Part shown: positions 34,387-43,625 of the stretch, piece after piece
Numbering within the stretch: position 1 is the stretch's first letter
Layout: every line of letters starts with the position of its first letter
Source: Natronohydrobacter sp.
Lineage (GTDB): Bacteria > Pseudomonadota > Alphaproteobacteria > Rhodobacterales > Rhodobacteraceae
Length of the DNA: 64,000 nt
NCBI GenBank assembly: GCA_020832555.1
Contig: JAFIEM010000002.1
Span: 1 to 64,000, forward strand
Reading direction: 5' to 3'
Notes under the pieces: model-generated
What the model was told of the DNA's origin: nothing
Database searches by the model: none
The model's input: the letters and a program-made list of their open reading frames with translations, nothing else
Position numbers and translations under genes: made by a program

Positions 34387-35241
34387 TCAAGCAGGAACCT
34401 CTGCTCTCGCGGCCTCTTGAACGGCTTTGGTGATCCGCGACACCGCCCGCTCTTCCAACTGGCGCACGCGCTCCTTGGAAATCCCCAGATCAACCCCGAT
34501 CTCGGCCAATGTCCTCGGGCTTTCGCTCAGATGGCGTTCGGTGATGATACGCTGTTCCCGCTCGGGCAGTTCCTGCACAGCGGAATGCAGAAGCGCGCGG
34601 CGATGCTGCACTTCCAGATCCTCCAGCACCTGCGCCTCGGTTTCGACCGAGTCATCCTCCAGCGCTTCCATCCAGTCGCGCCCGTCCTCTTCGCCATTCT
34701 GCGTCACATTCAGCGACAGATCCTGCCCCGACATCCGCCCCAGCATGATCTCGACCTGCTCTTCGGGCACATCCAGCTCGCGCGCGACCGAGGTCGAAAG
34801 ACCCTCGCGCCGGATTTCGCCATCGTCGAGCTTGATCAAGGTCTTGCGCAGATGAAAGAACAGCTTCTTTTGCGCAGCATTGGTCGCCGTGCGCACAACC
34901 GACCAGTTGCGCATCACATATTCCTGCATCGAGGCCCGGATCCACCAGGCCGCATAGGTCGAAAACCGCGCGCCATTCTCGGGGTCATATTTCTCCGCCG
35001 CGCGCATCAGCCCCAGATTGCCCTGCTGGATCAGATCATCCAGCGGCATGCCATAACGCCGGTAGCGCGTGGCAACCGAGACCGCCAGCCGCGTATAGGC
35101 CGCGATCAGCCGGTGCAGCGCCGCCTCATCGCGTTGGTCGCGCCAGGCAAGCGCCAGACGATGCTCGGTCTCGGCATCAAGCATCTCGCGCGCCATCGAG
35201 GCACGGATGAACTGACTGGTGCGCGGATCCCGTGGTTGCAT
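34387..35241 (-). CDS. rpoH: RNA polymerase sigma factor, RpoH (sigma-32) family
   Basis: A 284-residue alternative sigma factor. Region 2 has IAAYTRLAVSVATRYRRYG, LDDLIQQGNLGLMRAAEKYDP and the promoter-melting RFSTYAAWWIRASMQEYVM. The RpoH box QKKLFFHLR is at residues 124-132. Region 4 ends TLAEIGVDLGISKERVRQLEERA. It should direct heat-shock or singlet-oxygen stress genes; Rhodobacteraceae often carry two RpoH proteins and I cannot say which type this is. The ATG at 35241 has AAAGGA upstream. A perfect TTGACA (35304-35309, reverse strand) lies 63 bases before the start. It is divergent from a cysteine-rich MarR gene. Confidence 0.95.
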   Translation of the reverse strand: MQPRDPRTSQFIRASMAREMLDAETEHRLALAWRDQRDEAALHRLIAAYTRLAVSVATRYRRYGMPLDDLIQQGNLGLMRAAEKYDPENGARFSTYAAWWIRASMQEYVMRNWSVVRTATNAAQKKLFFHLRKTLIKLDDGEIRREGLSTSVARELDVPEEQVEIMLGRMSGQDLSLNVTQNGEEDGRDWMEALEDDSVETEAQVLEDLEVQHRRALLHSAVQELPEREQRIITERHLSESPRTLAEIGVDLGISKERVRQLEERAVSRITKAVQEAARAEVPA

Positions 35242-35265
35242 CTGACCGGTCCTTTGTTTCGACTC

Positions 35266-35290
35266 GATATAGTATCGTATCGCTATCATT
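35266..35290. promoter_or_regulatory. GATA/TATC repeat cluster between rpoH and the MarR gene
   Basis: GATATAGTATC (35266-35276) is an inverted repeat (GATA-TAG-TATC), followed at once by GTATC and GCTATC. It is AT-rich within a 96-base divergent gap and downstream of the rpoH TTGACA, so it is placed well for autoregulation by the MarR protein. Binding is inferred only. Confidence 0.42.
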
Positions 35291-35337
35291 ATGCTGCCGG
35301 GCTTGTCAAGTATGAGGACACAGCCTATCTCCCGCCC

Positions 35338-35922
35338 ATGACCGAGAAAACTGCGCCTCAGGGCACCGACATTGCCGATCTGATCGTGCATCTGGCCCGC
35401 ATGGGCCAGTCCTGTGGCCATACCGAAGGCACGACGCCACTGACAGCCGCGCAATGGACGGCGCTGCGCTATTTCGCCCGAGCCAATCGCTTCTCGCGCA
35501 CGCCCTCGGCCTTTTCCGAATTTCACGCCACCACACGCGGCACGGCGTCGCAAACCGTGAAATCCCTGGTCTCGATGGGACTTCTCGCGCGCCAAAGCCA
35601 TGCCAGCGACGGGCGCAGCACCCTGATCGAAGTGACCGAAGCAGGCCATGCCCAGCTGCTTCGCGATCCGCTGCGCGATCTGCGCTGCGTTCTTGCAGCC
35701 CTACCAGACGCCTCGCGCATGGCCCTTGCCTCGGCCCTGTCACAGGCGGTTGCGGATCTTGCTAAACTGCGCGCAGCCCCGATTTTCGGCACCTGTGGCG
35801 ATTGCAACCATCTCGACAGCAACGCCAGCTACTGCCATTGCACGCAAAGCCTGCTGACATTGCCGGAAATGCAATCCATCTGCGTCGATTTCCAGCCCGC
35901 CTGCACGCGCAACCAGACCTGA
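35338..35922 (+). CDS. MarR-family regulator with cysteine-rich C-terminal tail
   Basis: A 194-residue protein. The winged helix spans about 30-145 (LTAAQWTALRYFARAN, SEFHATTRGTASQTVKSLVSMGLLAR, DGRSTLIEVTEAG). The tail (150-194) holds six cysteines: Cys153 and Cys156 (CGDC), Cys166 and Cys168 (CHC), Cys182 and Cys189. That spacing could bind zinc or an iron-sulfur cluster or act as a thiol switch. The only in-frame ATG that fits is 35338; the region upstream has weak ribosome-site likeness. It is divergent from rpoH (96 bases) and converges on valS. Similar proteins are known in Rhodobacteraceae, without a role I can name. Confidence 0.87.
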   Translation: MTEKTAPQGTDIADLIVHLARMGQSCGHTEGTTPLTAAQWTALRYFARANRFSRTPSAFSEFHATTRGTASQTVKSLVSMGLLARQSHASDGRSTLIEVTEAGHAQLLRDPLRDLRCVLAALPDASRMALASALSQAVADLAKLRAAPIFGTCGDCNHLDSNASYCHCTQSLLTLPEMQSICVDFQPACTRNQT

Positions 35923-35991
35923 ACCCCGCCGGGTGCGCCCCCTCATGATCAGGGGCAGACCCGCCCTGCCCTTGTCGTGACCGCGCAACCG

Positions 35992-38900
35992 TCAGCCGAC
36001 AGCGCCCAGTTGCGCGATAGCCGATTTCAGCCGCACGATTTCCTCGCGCAGCGCCTCGGCCCGCTCGCGCGCCTCAGCCACCACCTCTTCCGGCGCGCTC
36101 TCGACGAATTTTGCGTTGCTCAAGCGCCCGGAAATCCCGCCCAGCTCCTTCTCGGATTTGGCGCAGGTCTTTTCCAGCCGCTCGCGTTCGGCGGCAATGT
36201 CAATCACCCCTTCCAGCGGCAGCCCAAACGTGCCCCCTTCCACAGTGACCGTGATCGAGCCTTTGGGCAGGCTTGACGCTTCCTCAAGCGAAGCAATCCG
36301 CGCCAGCCGCGTCACCAGCGCCATGTTGCGCCCCAGCGCCGCGCGGCCCTGTTCGTCCAGATCAAGCTGGACCATGTTCAGCTTCAACCCCACCGGCACC
36401 CGCAATTGCGCACGGGCCGAGCGAATATCCTCGATCAGCCCGATCACCCAGCGCATTTCGCGCATGGCTGCGTCATCGACCAGTTCCGACCCGATTTCAG
36501 GCCAGGGCGCATGGGCGCAAAGCGTATCACGCTGCCCGGTCAGCCCCCAAAGCTCCTCGGTCACAAAAGGCATGATCGGATGCAGCAGGATCATGCATTG
36601 ATCCAAGACCCAGCCCATCGTCGCGCGGGTCTCTGCCGCCTGTTCGCCGTCGAACAAGGGCTTGGCGAATTCCACATACCAGTCGCAGACCTTGCCCCAG
36701 ACAAAGGCATAAAGCGCATTGGCCGCATCATTGAACCGATATTCGGCCAGCGCCGCATCCACCGCCTCGCGCACCTTTGCCGTCTCGCCGATGATCCAGC
36801 GGTTCACAGTGGCCTGTGCCGCAGGTGGCATGCTTTGGGTGGTGTGATTTTCCCAGACGCCATTCATCTCTGCAAAACGGCAGGCATTCCAGAGTTTCGT
36901 GGTGAAGTTCCGATAGCCCGCAATCCGCTGCGTATCGAGTTTCAGCACCCCCCCAAGGCTCGCCATCGCTGCATTGGTAAACCGCAGCGCATCCGCACCG
37001 TATTCGTCAATGATTTCAAGCGGGTCGATGACATTACCCAAGCTCTTGGACATCTTCTTGCCCTTGGCATCGCGGACGAGGCCATGCAGATAGACCTCGC
37101 GGAAGGGGACTTCATTGACCACCGCAAGCTGCATCATCATCATGCGCGCGACCCAGAAGAACAGGATATCCTGCCCGGTGACGAGGACGCTCGTGGGGAA
37201 GTATTTCTGCAACTCCTCGGTCTGTTCCGGCCAGCCCAGCGTGCCGATGGGCCAGAGACCCGAGGAGAACCAGGTGTCGAGCACGTCGGGGTCGCGCCAG
37301 ATTGGGAACTTTCTGGGGTGTGCGCTGCCGGGCACTTCACCAAACCGAATTGATTCCGCCTCGGTATTGTCTTTTACAACAACAAATTCGAAGTCGTCCG
37401 GCTTCACGAACATACTTTTTGCTTCGACTTCATTGGCCGCACAGACCATCTGACCGCCCATCGAACCTGAAATTGCTTCCCGGCCAGTGGAGTCGAACCC
37501 CATTCCATACCAAACCGGAATCTGATGCCCCCACCACAACTGCCGCGAGATGCACCAAGGCTCGATATTCTCCAGCCAGTGATAATAGGTCTTTTCACCC
37601 GACTCCGGCACGATCTTCACCCGGCCCGAACGCACAGCGTCGAGCGCAGGCCCAACGACCTTCTCGGCATCAACAAACCACTGATCCGTCAGCATCGGCT
37701 CGATCACCACTTTCGACCGGTCGCCAAAGGGTTGCATGATCTTCTTCGCCTCGACCAGCGGCACCGCTGCCGCCCCGTCATCCTCGGCCCCCAACTTGCG
37801 CCCCAGACGCGGATCATCCGCCCGCGTCATCACCGCCAGCCCCTCAGCCGTGATCTCTTCCACAACCGCCTTGCGCGCCTCGTATCGGTCCAGCCCCCGC
37901 AAATGATCCGGCACAAGGTTCAGCGCATCCGCCTCGGCCTCGGATAGCGACCGCTCACCACGCGCCACGGCCCCCGCAATCGCCGCCGCCTCGGCATAGG
38001 GTGCGCCATCGTCACGCATCTGCGCGCGGGTATCCATCAGCCGGTACATCGGGATGCCCCCGCGCTTGGCCACGCCATAGTCATTGGCGTCATGCGCACC
38101 GGTGATCTTCACCGCGCCAGAGCCGAAATCCGGGTCCGGGTAGTCATCGGTGATGATCGGGATCAGGCGGCGATGCTCTTTAGGTCCAACCGGAATTTCA
38201 CATAGTTTTCCGACGATTGGCGCGTAACGTTCATCCGATGGATGAACTGCAACCGCCCCATCCCCCAGCATGGTTTCAGGTCGGGTCGTCGCAATCGAGA
38301 TATAATCCCGCATCTCGCGGAAAATCACATTTCCGTCTTCATCTTGCTCCAAATACTCATAGGTCTCGCCCCCGGCGAGCGGGTATTTGAAATGCCACAT
38401 ATGGCCATCGGTCTCGATATTCTCGACTTCCAGATCGGAAATCGCGGTTTCGAATTTCGGATCCCAGTTTACCAGCCGTTTTCCACGGTAAATCAAGCCC
38501 TTGTTATACATATCAACAAAGACCTTGATCACCGCATCATGGAAATTCCCCTCTTCCCCCGCAGGTGCACCGGGTGCGCCCGACATGGTGAAGGCGTTGC
38601 GCGACCAGTCCAGCGAACAGCCCAGCCGCTTCAACTGCTCGATGATCGTGCCGCCAGATTTCTGTTTTTGTTCCCAGACCTTTGCAACAAAATCCTCGCG
38701 CGAGAAATCCGTGCGCTTCTGGCCCACTGCGGCCAATTCCCGCTCGACCACCATCTGCGTCGCAATCCCGGCATGGTCCTGCCCCGGTTGCCAGAGCGTG
38801 TCGAAACCGCGCATCCGGTGCCAGCGCACAAGAATATCCTGCAATGTGTTGTTAAACGCATGACCGATATGCAGATTTCCCGTCACATTGGGCGGCGGGA

Positions 38901-39024
38901 TCATCACGCAGAAAGACTCGTCGCGCCGCTTGGCGGTACCGGCGCGGAAAGCGCCTGCCTTTTCCCATTGGGCCGCGATCCGCGCCTCTGCGGCTTTTGC
39001 GTCGAAAGTCTTGTCCATCGCCAT
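35992..39024 (-). CDS. valS: Valyl-tRNA synthetase
   Basis: A 1010-residue class I synthetase that charges tRNA-Val. HIGH motif is NLHIGHAFN near residue 52 and KMSKS is [12 protein letters not shown] near 660. The editing (CP1) domain contains the [11 protein letters not shown] segment; the C-terminal helical coiled coil runs to the end. GAGG lies eight bases before the first ATG; ATG 39018 is a minor alternative. An acidic insertion ([18 protein letters not shown]) lies just before [10 protein letters not shown]; its coding bases 38337-38358 match an intergenic motif at 44939 exactly. Two stretches (about 37300-37500 and 38150-38540) look less GC-rich than the rest. Confidence 0.97.
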   Translation of the reverse strand: MAMDKTFDAKAAEARIAAQWEKAGAFRAGTAKRRDESFCVMIPPPNVTGNLHIGHAFNNTLQDILVRWHRMRGFDTLWQPGQDHAGIATQMVVERELAAVGQKRTDFSREDFVAKVWEQKQKSGGTIIEQLKRLGCSLDWSRNAFTMSGAPGAPAGEEGNFHDAVIKVFVDMYNKGLIYRGKRLVNWDPKFETAISDLEVENIETDGHMWHFKYPLAGGETYEYLEQDEDGNVIFREMRDYISIATTRPETMLGDGAVAVHPSDERYAPIVGKLCEIPVGPKEHRRLIPIITDDYPDPDFGSGAVKITGAHDANDYGVAKRGGIPMYRLMDTRAQMRDDGAPYAEAAAIAGAVARGERSLSEAEADALNLVPDHLRGLDRYEARKAVVEEITAEGLAVMTRADDPRLGRKLGAEDDGAAAVPLVEAKKIMQPFGDRSKVVIEPMLTDQWFVDAEKVVGPALDAVRSGRVKIVPESGEKTYYHWLENIEPWCISRQLWWGHQIPVWYGMGFDSTGREAISGSMGGQMVCAANEVEAKSMFVKPDDFEFVVVKDNTEAESIRFGEVPGSAHPRKFPIWRDPDVLDTWFSSGLWPIGTLGWPEQTEELQKYFPTSVLVTGQDILFFWVARMMMMQLAVVNEVPFREVYLHGLVRDAKGKKMSKSLGNVIDPLEIIDEYGADALRFTNAAMASLGGVLKLDTQRIAGYRNFTTKLWNACRFAEMNGVWENHTTQSMPPAAQATVNRWIIGETAKVREAVDAALAEYRFNDAANALYAFVWGKVCDWYVEFAKPLFDGEQAAETRATMGWVLDQCMILLHPIMPFVTEELWGLTGQRDTLCAHAPWPEIGSELVDDAAMREMRWVIGLIEDIRSARAQLRVPVGLKLNMVQLDLDEQGRAALGRNMALVTRLARIASLEEASSLPKGSITVTVEGGTFGLPLEGVIDIAAERERLEKTCAKSEKELGGISGRLSNAKFVESAPEEVVAEARERAEALREEIVRLKSAIAQLGAVG
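38337..38358. repeat. 22-base dispersed motif, copy inside valS
   Basis: On the plus strand it starts CTTCATCTTGC and ends AAATACTC with TCC between. Read on the reverse strand it is in frame and encodes EYLEQDE in the ValRS editing-domain insertion. It is identical over 22 bases to 44939-44960. Confidence 0.8.
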
Positions 39025-39159
39025 CTGTCCGGCCTCATCGTCCTGAAATTCTGGCAGGTTGTAGCGCTCTGCGCGGCCAAGGGAAAGCCCCTCGGGACAG
39101 GTGACAAATGCCCTTGCGCGCTGATAGATTCGGACAAGTCAGGCATTGGACATTTTTTC

Positions 39160-39876
39160 ATGGAACGAAAGCCTTTTTCATTTTGGCGTATCGCGCGTCG
39201 TCTGGGGCTGTTCTGGCTGGCCTTCCCGCTGATCTTCGCCTTGGGCTTTGGCGGGGTGGCGATCAGCATGAGCGCGCAGATGATCCTGCTTGCGCGCGAT
39301 GGGGTGACGGGCGAGGCCGAGGTGCTTGCCCGACAGATCGAGCGAAGGCGCGACTCGGAAGGGCGGGAAACCGTCACCTATTATCTGCAATACCGCTACT
39401 TGCCCGAAGGGCATCATCAACCCATCACGAAACGTCAGAGTATCAGCCGCAGATTGTATGAGCAGGTCCAGCAGGGGCAGATCATCCCTGTCACCTATGC
39501 CTGGACCCAGCCGGACCGCGCGACAGTGGATCCGCGACATGACCGGTTCGGGATGATCCTGTTCGGTGTCGTGGGCGGGATTGGCGCCGTGATCGCGCTG
39601 GGTCTGGGCGGATGGATGCTGTCGCGCAAGCTGTCGGTCCTGCGGGCGCTGCGGCGGGGCGAGGTGCGCGAGGCGCGCGTGACCGGGCTGCGCCGCAGCA
39701 ATGTGCAGAAGAACAAGGTTCAGCAATATGTCATCGACTGGGAGGACGCCAAGGGCAGCACCGGCAGTTCGATGATGGACGCGCAGGAAACGCTGCTGCG
39801 CCATCCCATCGGCAGCGTGATCGTGGTCTATATAGACCCGAAAACCGGGCGCGGATGGTGGGAGGCGCAGATCTAG
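39160..39876 (+). CDS. DUF3592-like membrane protein
   Basis: A 238-residue protein with two membrane segments: about 13-40 and 130-152. Between them is a soluble domain with the DUF3592 look (GEAEVLARQIERRRDSEGRETVTYYLQYRYLPEG... ITKRQSISRRLYEQV, IPVTYAWTQPDRATVDP). After the second helix a similar domain follows (EARVTGLRRSNVQKNKVQQYVIDW). Function unknown. The ATG at 39160 is the only reasonable start; the longer reading runs against valS. It is divergent from valS (135 bases) and overlaps the tail of the next gene by 4 bases. Confidence 0.82.
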   Translation: MERKPFSFWRIARRLGLFWLAFPLIFALGFGGVAISMSAQMILLARDGVTGEAEVLARQIERRRDSEGRETVTYYLQYRYLPEGHHQPITKRQSISRRLYEQVQQGQIIPVTYAWTQPDRATVDPRHDRFGMILFGVVGGIGAVIALGLGGWMLSRKLSVLRALRRGEVREARVTGLRRSNVQKNKVQQYVIDWEDAKGSTGSSMMDAQETLLRHPIGSVIVVYIDPKTGRGWWEAQI

Positions 39877-40502
39877 CCCAACACCTCGCCGGCCTGAAAC
39901 GCATCGCGCAACTGTCCGACAGCCTGAGCCAGTTTTTCATCGATGATATGCAAATATTCGGTCCAGCTGTGCAGCCCTTCCAGCGGCTCAGTCCCGTCAG
40001 AAATGCCGCGCAGCACGATCAGCGGCAGGTCAAAGCGCTGGCAGGCCCGCCAGATGGCGAAGCTTTCCATATCGACCATATCTTCGGCAATGCGCTCATA
40101 GGCCGGGCCAGAGACGATATTCGCCCCTGTGGACAGGCTTGCCCCCGGCAGGCCGGAGATCTGATGCCCCAGATTCACCCGCGCAGGCAGATCCAGAAAG
40201 GGCGTCACGCCTTTTTCAAAGCCAAGCGGAGAGGCATCCATGTCCCGATAGGCCAACGCGGTGGCCTGATAGACCCCGCATTGTTCCAGCCGTGCCGAAC
40301 CCGCCGACCCGAGCGAGACCACCAGATCAGGCCGCGCGCCTTGCCGGTTCAATTCTGCCAGCGTGGCGGTTGCGACCACCGCGGCCTCGACCGGCCCCAC
40401 ACCTGTCATGACGGGCGTAAACTGCGCGCGCAGGCAGGGGCCGTATTCGGCCTCTGCCGCCATCAGGAAGAGCACGCGTTTGCCCGCAAGCCCGGTCAGC
40501 AT
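39873..40502 (-). CDS. 5'-methylthioadenosine/S-adenosylhomocysteine nucleosidase-like protein
   Basis: A 209-residue PNP/UDP-phosphorylase-fold protein. The ribose and purine contacts of the family appear in TGVGPVEAAV, SLGSAGSARLEQCGVYQ, VDMESFAIWRACQ and the catalytic aspartate in VLRGISDGTEP. It is a little shorter than classic MTAN (about 230). It would remove adenine from MTA or SAH. It begins 3 bases after the stop of the universal stress protein gene in the same direction, so the two are one transcript. Confidence 0.86.
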   Translation of the reverse strand: MLTGLAGKRVLFLMAAEAEYGPCLRAQFTPVMTGVGPVEAAVVATATLAELNRQGARPDLVVSLGSAGSARLEQCGVYQATALAYRDMDASPLGFEKGVTPFLDLPARVNLGHQISGLPGASLSTGANIVSGPAYERIAEDMVDMESFAIWRACQRFDLPLIVLRGISDGTEPLEGLHSWTEYLHIIDEKLAQAVGQLRDAFQAGEVLG

Positions 40503-40505
40503 GGC

Positions 40506-40919
40506 TCAGTTGCGCCGCGCGACATGGACGGCGCATTGCGCGCGGCCCACGACCTTGCTGGCGGTCGAACCAAGGATCAGGCTTTGCGTGCCGGGGCGGT
40601 GCGACGAGATCACGATGCAATCCACCCCTTGCAGATTGGCGAAATCCAGAATTTCATGTGCTGCATCGCCCTCGGTCACGACAGTTGCGGCAGTCTCCAG
40701 ACCCTCGGCCAGATGCAAGAGATCGGCCTCGATCGCGCTGCGCATTTCCTCGCTCCAGCCCTCGGGCAGGTAGCTGAGCGCGAAAACCGGCGCGGGTTCC
40801 ATCACATGCAGAAGCGTGAACCTTGCGCCGGGGGCGGCAAGTTTGCGGGCGATTTTCAGCGACTGGTCTGCATCCTGGCCTTCGTGATAGGCGACGGTGA
40901 TCAGAAGATGGTTATACAT
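40506..40919 (-). CDS. Universal stress protein (UspA family)
   Basis: A 137-residue USP: MYNHLLITVAYHEGQDADQ, LLHVMEP, TVVTEGDAAHEILDFANLQGVDCIVISSHRPGTQSLILGSTASKVV..CAVHVAR. The glycine-rich segment near the end is compatible with ATP binding. AAAGGAG lies upstream of the ATG at 40919, so longer readings are rejected. It is the first gene of a pair with the MTA/SAH nucleosidase. Confidence 0.9.
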   Translation of the reverse strand: MYNHLLITVAYHEGQDADQSLKIARKLAAPGARFTLLHVMEPAPVFALSYLPEGWSEEMRSAIEADLLHLAEGLETAATVVTEGDAAHEILDFANLQGVDCIVISSHRPGTQSLILGSTASKVVGRAQCAVHVARRN

Positions 40920-40980
40920 GGCCGCTCCTTTGCGCTGCATCGCTGCAATCAGATCAGGAAAGCAGAGGCGCGGCAAGCCC

Positions 40981-41607
40981 TTAGCGCGTGGGGGTCAGAT
41001 TGTCGGGCCGCATTCCGCGACGTGTCTGCTGCACCTGACGGCAGAGTTCCGCGACATGCGACCCCTCCGTGACCCGCTCGAACCCGACCGGCGGATCACG
41101 GTGACGCCCCTGCGCATTGCCCCGCCCCCTGCCCCCCGCATAGCGCCAACCGTCATGGAACGTGTAGCGGTCGCTGAGGCGCGCGACCTGCACGGTCTGC
41201 AAGCCGCGCAAATCGGCTGGAACAAGCGCGACTTCGGTGATCGGGTAGCAATCCACGCCGCGATAGAGCGTGACCCCGGCAATCGTCGGCCAATGCGCGA
41301 TCAGCGCGCGCCGGTCAGTGAGCGTGTACCATGTGCCCTGACGGACCATCGCCATCGCCACCGGGCCAGAAGCCCCTATCACCAGACCGATGATCGCGAA
41401 GACGATCAGCCCGCCGATCGGGCCGGATTGACCCGCAGCAAGGCTTTCGATGACCACGAAGAGCAAAAACCCGATGATGAAGACCCCGAGCAGGATCGTT
41501 CCGTTTTCGCCCGCGCGCCATGACCAGCCGGGTTGCGGCCGGCCTTGCCAGAGGATCACCTCTTCAGGGTCGAGATAGGGTCGCCAGCTTTCATCCGGTC
41601 CGGTCAT
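40981..41607 (-). CDS. Membrane protein with a C-terminal PH-like domain
   Basis: A 208-residue protein. A short soluble start (WRPYLDPEEVILWQGRPQPGW) is followed by two helices (about 40-62 and 68-88), then a region starting TWYTLTDRRALIAHWPTIAG, the pattern seen in bacterial PH/YdbS-like domains. Function unknown. The start is uncertain: ATG 41607 fits homologous layout; ATG 41667 would add 20 residues. It is followed by the universal stress protein gene, same direction. Confidence 0.75.
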   Translation of the reverse strand: MTGPDESWRPYLDPEEVILWQGRPQPGWSWRAGENGTILLGVFIIGFLLFVVIESLAAGQSGPIGGLIVFAIIGLVIGASGPVAMAMVRQGTWYTLTDRRALIAHWPTIAGVTLYRGVDCYPITEVALVPADLRGLQTVQVARLSDRYTFHDGWRYAGGRGRGNAQGRHRDPPVGFERVTEGSHVAELCRQVQQTRRGMRPDNLTPTR

Positions 41608-41667
41608 GCCCGGATTGTGCGGCAGGGGCCTGAGTCGGGCAAGGCGCATGTCGCATTGCCTGGGCAT

Positions 41668-41699
41668 AAAAAAACCATCCGCCCGGTGGGGCGGATGGT
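41668..41699 (-). terminator. Intrinsic terminator of rplM-rpsI
   Basis: On the reverse strand ACCATCCGCCC and GGGCGGATGGT form an 11-bp stem with a four-base loop, followed by seven T. It lies 20 bases after the rpsI stop. Confidence 0.93.
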
Positions 41700-41718
41700 G
41701 AATGCGTTTGTCGGCAAA

Positions 41719-42204
41719 TCAGCGCTTCGAGAACTGGAAGCTGCGGCGGGCTTTCGCCTTGCCGTATTTCTTCCGCTCGACCACGCGGCTGTCGCGGGTC
41801 AGGAAGCCTGCGGCTTTCAGCGCACCGCGCAAGCTGGGATCGTAAAGCTGGAGCGCTTTCGAAATCCCGTGCTTGACCGCACCGGCCTGACCTGACAGAC
41901 CGCCACCGACCACAGTGGCCATGACGTCGAACTGATCGACAACACCGGCCACCTGGAACGGCTGGCGCAGGATCATCTGCAGAACGGGGCGCGCGAAATA
42001 GGCGTCCATGTCCTTGCCGTTCACCGTGACCTTGCCGGAGCCGGGCTTGATCCAGACGCGGGCAATGGCATCCTTGCGCTTGCCGGTCGCATAGGCACGA
42101 CCCAGCGCGTCGCGAACGGGTTCGCGGGCCGGTGCTGCGTCTGCCGCCGGGGTGACAGCCGATTTCAGATCGTCGAGGGTTTTGAGATCTTCAGCCATGC
42201 TCAT
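41719..42204 (-). CDS. rpsI: 30S ribosomal protein S9
   Basis: A 161-residue protein. The core (about 40-161) has [41 protein letters not shown] and the conserved basic tail [18 protein letters not shown], which contacts P-site tRNA. The first 38 residues ([17 protein letters not shown]... Ala-rich) are the N-terminal extension usual in alphaproteobacteria. It overlaps rplM by ATGA (42201-42204) and is closed by a strong terminator. Confidence 0.97.
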   Translation of the reverse strand: MSMAEDLKTLDDLKSAVTPAADAAPAREPVRDALGRAYATGKRKDAIARVWIKPGSGKVTVNGKDMDAYFARPVLQMILRQPFQVAGVVDQFDVMATVVGGGLSGQAGAVKHGISKALQLYDPSLRGALKAAGFLTRDSRVVERKKYGKAKARRSFQFSKR

Positions 42205-42662
42205 GCACTCCGCGTGTTTTTCTTGTTCATCGCGCGCACATCCAGCACTTCGGGCTGCTGTGCTTCATGCGGATGCTCAGTGCCCGCATAGACGCGAAGA
42301 TGGGTCATCTGCTGGCGCGACAAGGGACCGCCGGGCAGCATGCGCTTGACCGCCTGCATCACGACGCGCTCGGGGAATTTCCCTTCGAGGATCTGGCCGG
42401 TGGTGCGCGACTTGATCCCGCCGGGATAGCCGGTGTGCCAGTAATTCGGCTTGGCGCGCTTGTTGCCCGTCAACTGCACCTTGTCGGCATTGATGACGAT
42501 GACATTATCGCCCATGTCCATATGAGGGGTGAAGGACGCCTTGTGCTTGCCGCGCAGGCGCATGGCGATGATCGAGGCAAGACGGCCCAGCACGATACCT
42601 TCGGCATCGATGATGATCCATTTCTTGTCGATCTCTCCGGCTTTGAGAGAGTAGGTTTTCAT
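42201..42662 (-). CDS. rplM: 50S ribosomal protein L13
   Basis: A 153-residue protein starting [20 protein letters not shown], with [18 protein letters not shown] and [28 protein letters not shown] as conserved blocks. AAGGA upstream fixes ATG 42662. It is the first gene of the rplM-rpsI operon and early in 50S assembly. The 42663-42838 region upstream is strongly AT-rich near its far end and should hold the promoter. Confidence 0.97.
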   Translation of the reverse strand: MKTYSLKAGEIDKKWIIIDAEGIVLGRLASIIAMRLRGKHKASFTPHMDMGDNVIVINADKVQLTGNKRAKPNYWHTGYPGGIKSRTTGQILEGKFPERVVMQAVKRMLPGGPLSRQQMTHLRVYAGTEHPHEAQQPEVLDVRAMNKKNTRSA

Positions 42663-42764
42663 ATCATGTTCCTTGAAACAGGAAATTCCGGTAACCGCAC
42701 GGCAATCCCGCGCGGGATGGGCGCTTTCTACAGATTCCCCTGTCCCGGTCAAGAGCGACCTTCT

Positions 42765-42838
42765 TCATAAATATTATTAAAAACAATGGTTTATGATTTA
42801 GGTATTATTTTACCCCATAAATCCATGCTTTTTTCAGC
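42765..42838 (-). promoter_or_regulatory. AT-rich upstream region of rplM-rpsI
   Basis: About 70 bases rich in A and T (runs such as TTTTTAATAATATTTATG on the reverse strand) stand out from a GC-rich genome. Position, between the SseB-like stop and rplM, suggests a strong ribosomal-protein promoter with an UP-like element. I could not fix one -35/-10 pair with confidence. Confidence 0.45.
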
Positions 42839-42839
42839 C

Positions 42840-43625
42840 CTAACGCAGACGCGGCGGGCGGTCGGGGTCCAGTCCGGGGCCGGTTTCCGGATCATCTGCG
42901 GGCGCGGGTTGCGGCAGGTCGAAGCGCAGACCGACTCTCGCGCAATCCGCAGCGCGGCCATCCTCGGCACTCAGGAAGGTGACATCGAGAAGCGCGGCCT
43001 CTACCCCGGAGAAGCTCAGCGCGCCCTGCACCGCGCGTGCAAGCGTGGCTTCCGCGCCCGGTGCAGCGTCGACAAAGGCCAGCAGATGCCCGCGCGCGCC
43101 GCTCTCATGGCTGGTGCCCACGAGGTAGGCCATGCGCGCCAGCCCTTCCATGCGCGCAAGACGCTGGTCCAGCGCCAGCAGCAGCGCCTCGGGCAAACCT
43201 TTGGGCGGATGCATCCCGGTGATGCGCGAGGTCAGCTCCTGCGGGCGTTCGGACAGGGTTTGTGCCAGCCAGTCCAGAATTTCCGGCGGCAGCAGGCGCG
43301 AGGACGGCGCAACACCAAGGTTCAATCCCAGCCCGGTGCCTTTGCCGGCCAGCATCTCGACCAGCACCCGCCCCGGCATGGCGGCATAGGGTGCGGGCAG
43401 TCCGGTAAATTCGGTCAGCCGGGCTTCCAGATCGAAGGCCAGCACAATCGGCCCCTCTTCCAGTTCGAACAGCTTGGGCCGGATCTCATCGCCCTGCGGC
43501 TCTTCCTGCAGCAACAGGAAGATTTCCCCCTCGACCAGACGCGCATAGAAGCGCAGGCGCAGCGTGTCGTCCTCGGGAGAGGCCTCGGCGTCGATCCACG
43601 CCTGATCGAGAACTGTCTGTGCCAT
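42840..43625 (-). CDS. SseB family protein
   Basis: A 261-residue protein with the SseB N-terminal domain: LDQAWIDAEASPEDDTLRLRFYARLVEGEIFLLLQ, IVLAFDLEARLTEFTG, YAAMPGRVLVEMLAGKG and GLNLGVAPSS. The C-terminal half (about 130-261) contains a second domain with GTSHESGARGHLLAFVD. E. coli SseB is linked to serine tolerance, but the family's molecular role is unknown. The ATG at 43625 has GGGGG upstream; the reading to 43832 is not supported. It is divergent from the rhodanese gene. Confidence 0.83.
   Translation of the reverse strand: MAQTVLDQAWIDAEASPEDDTLRLRFYARLVEGEIFLLLQEEPQGDEIRPKLFELEEGPIVLAFDLEARLTEFTGLPAPYAAMPGRVLVEMLAGKGTGLGLNLGVAPSSRLLPPEILDWLAQTLSERPQELTSRITGMHPPKGLPEALLLALDQRLARMEGLARMAYLVGTSHESGARGHLLAFVDAAPGAEATLARAVQGALSFSGVEAALLDVTFLSAEDGRAADCARVGLRFDLPQPAPADDPETGPGLDPDRPPRLR

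Noticed and set aside
34333-35337. Long N-terminal extension of the MarR protein
   Set aside because: Runs antisense through rpoH; the MarR fold starts only after 35338.
38242-39159. Long N-terminal extension of the DUF3592 protein
   Set aside because: Antisense to the valS 5' end; a sensible start is at 39160.
39612-41072. 486-residue open frame across four genes
   Set aside because: Covers reverse-strand genes (MTAN, USP) with strong family motifs; no independent evidence.
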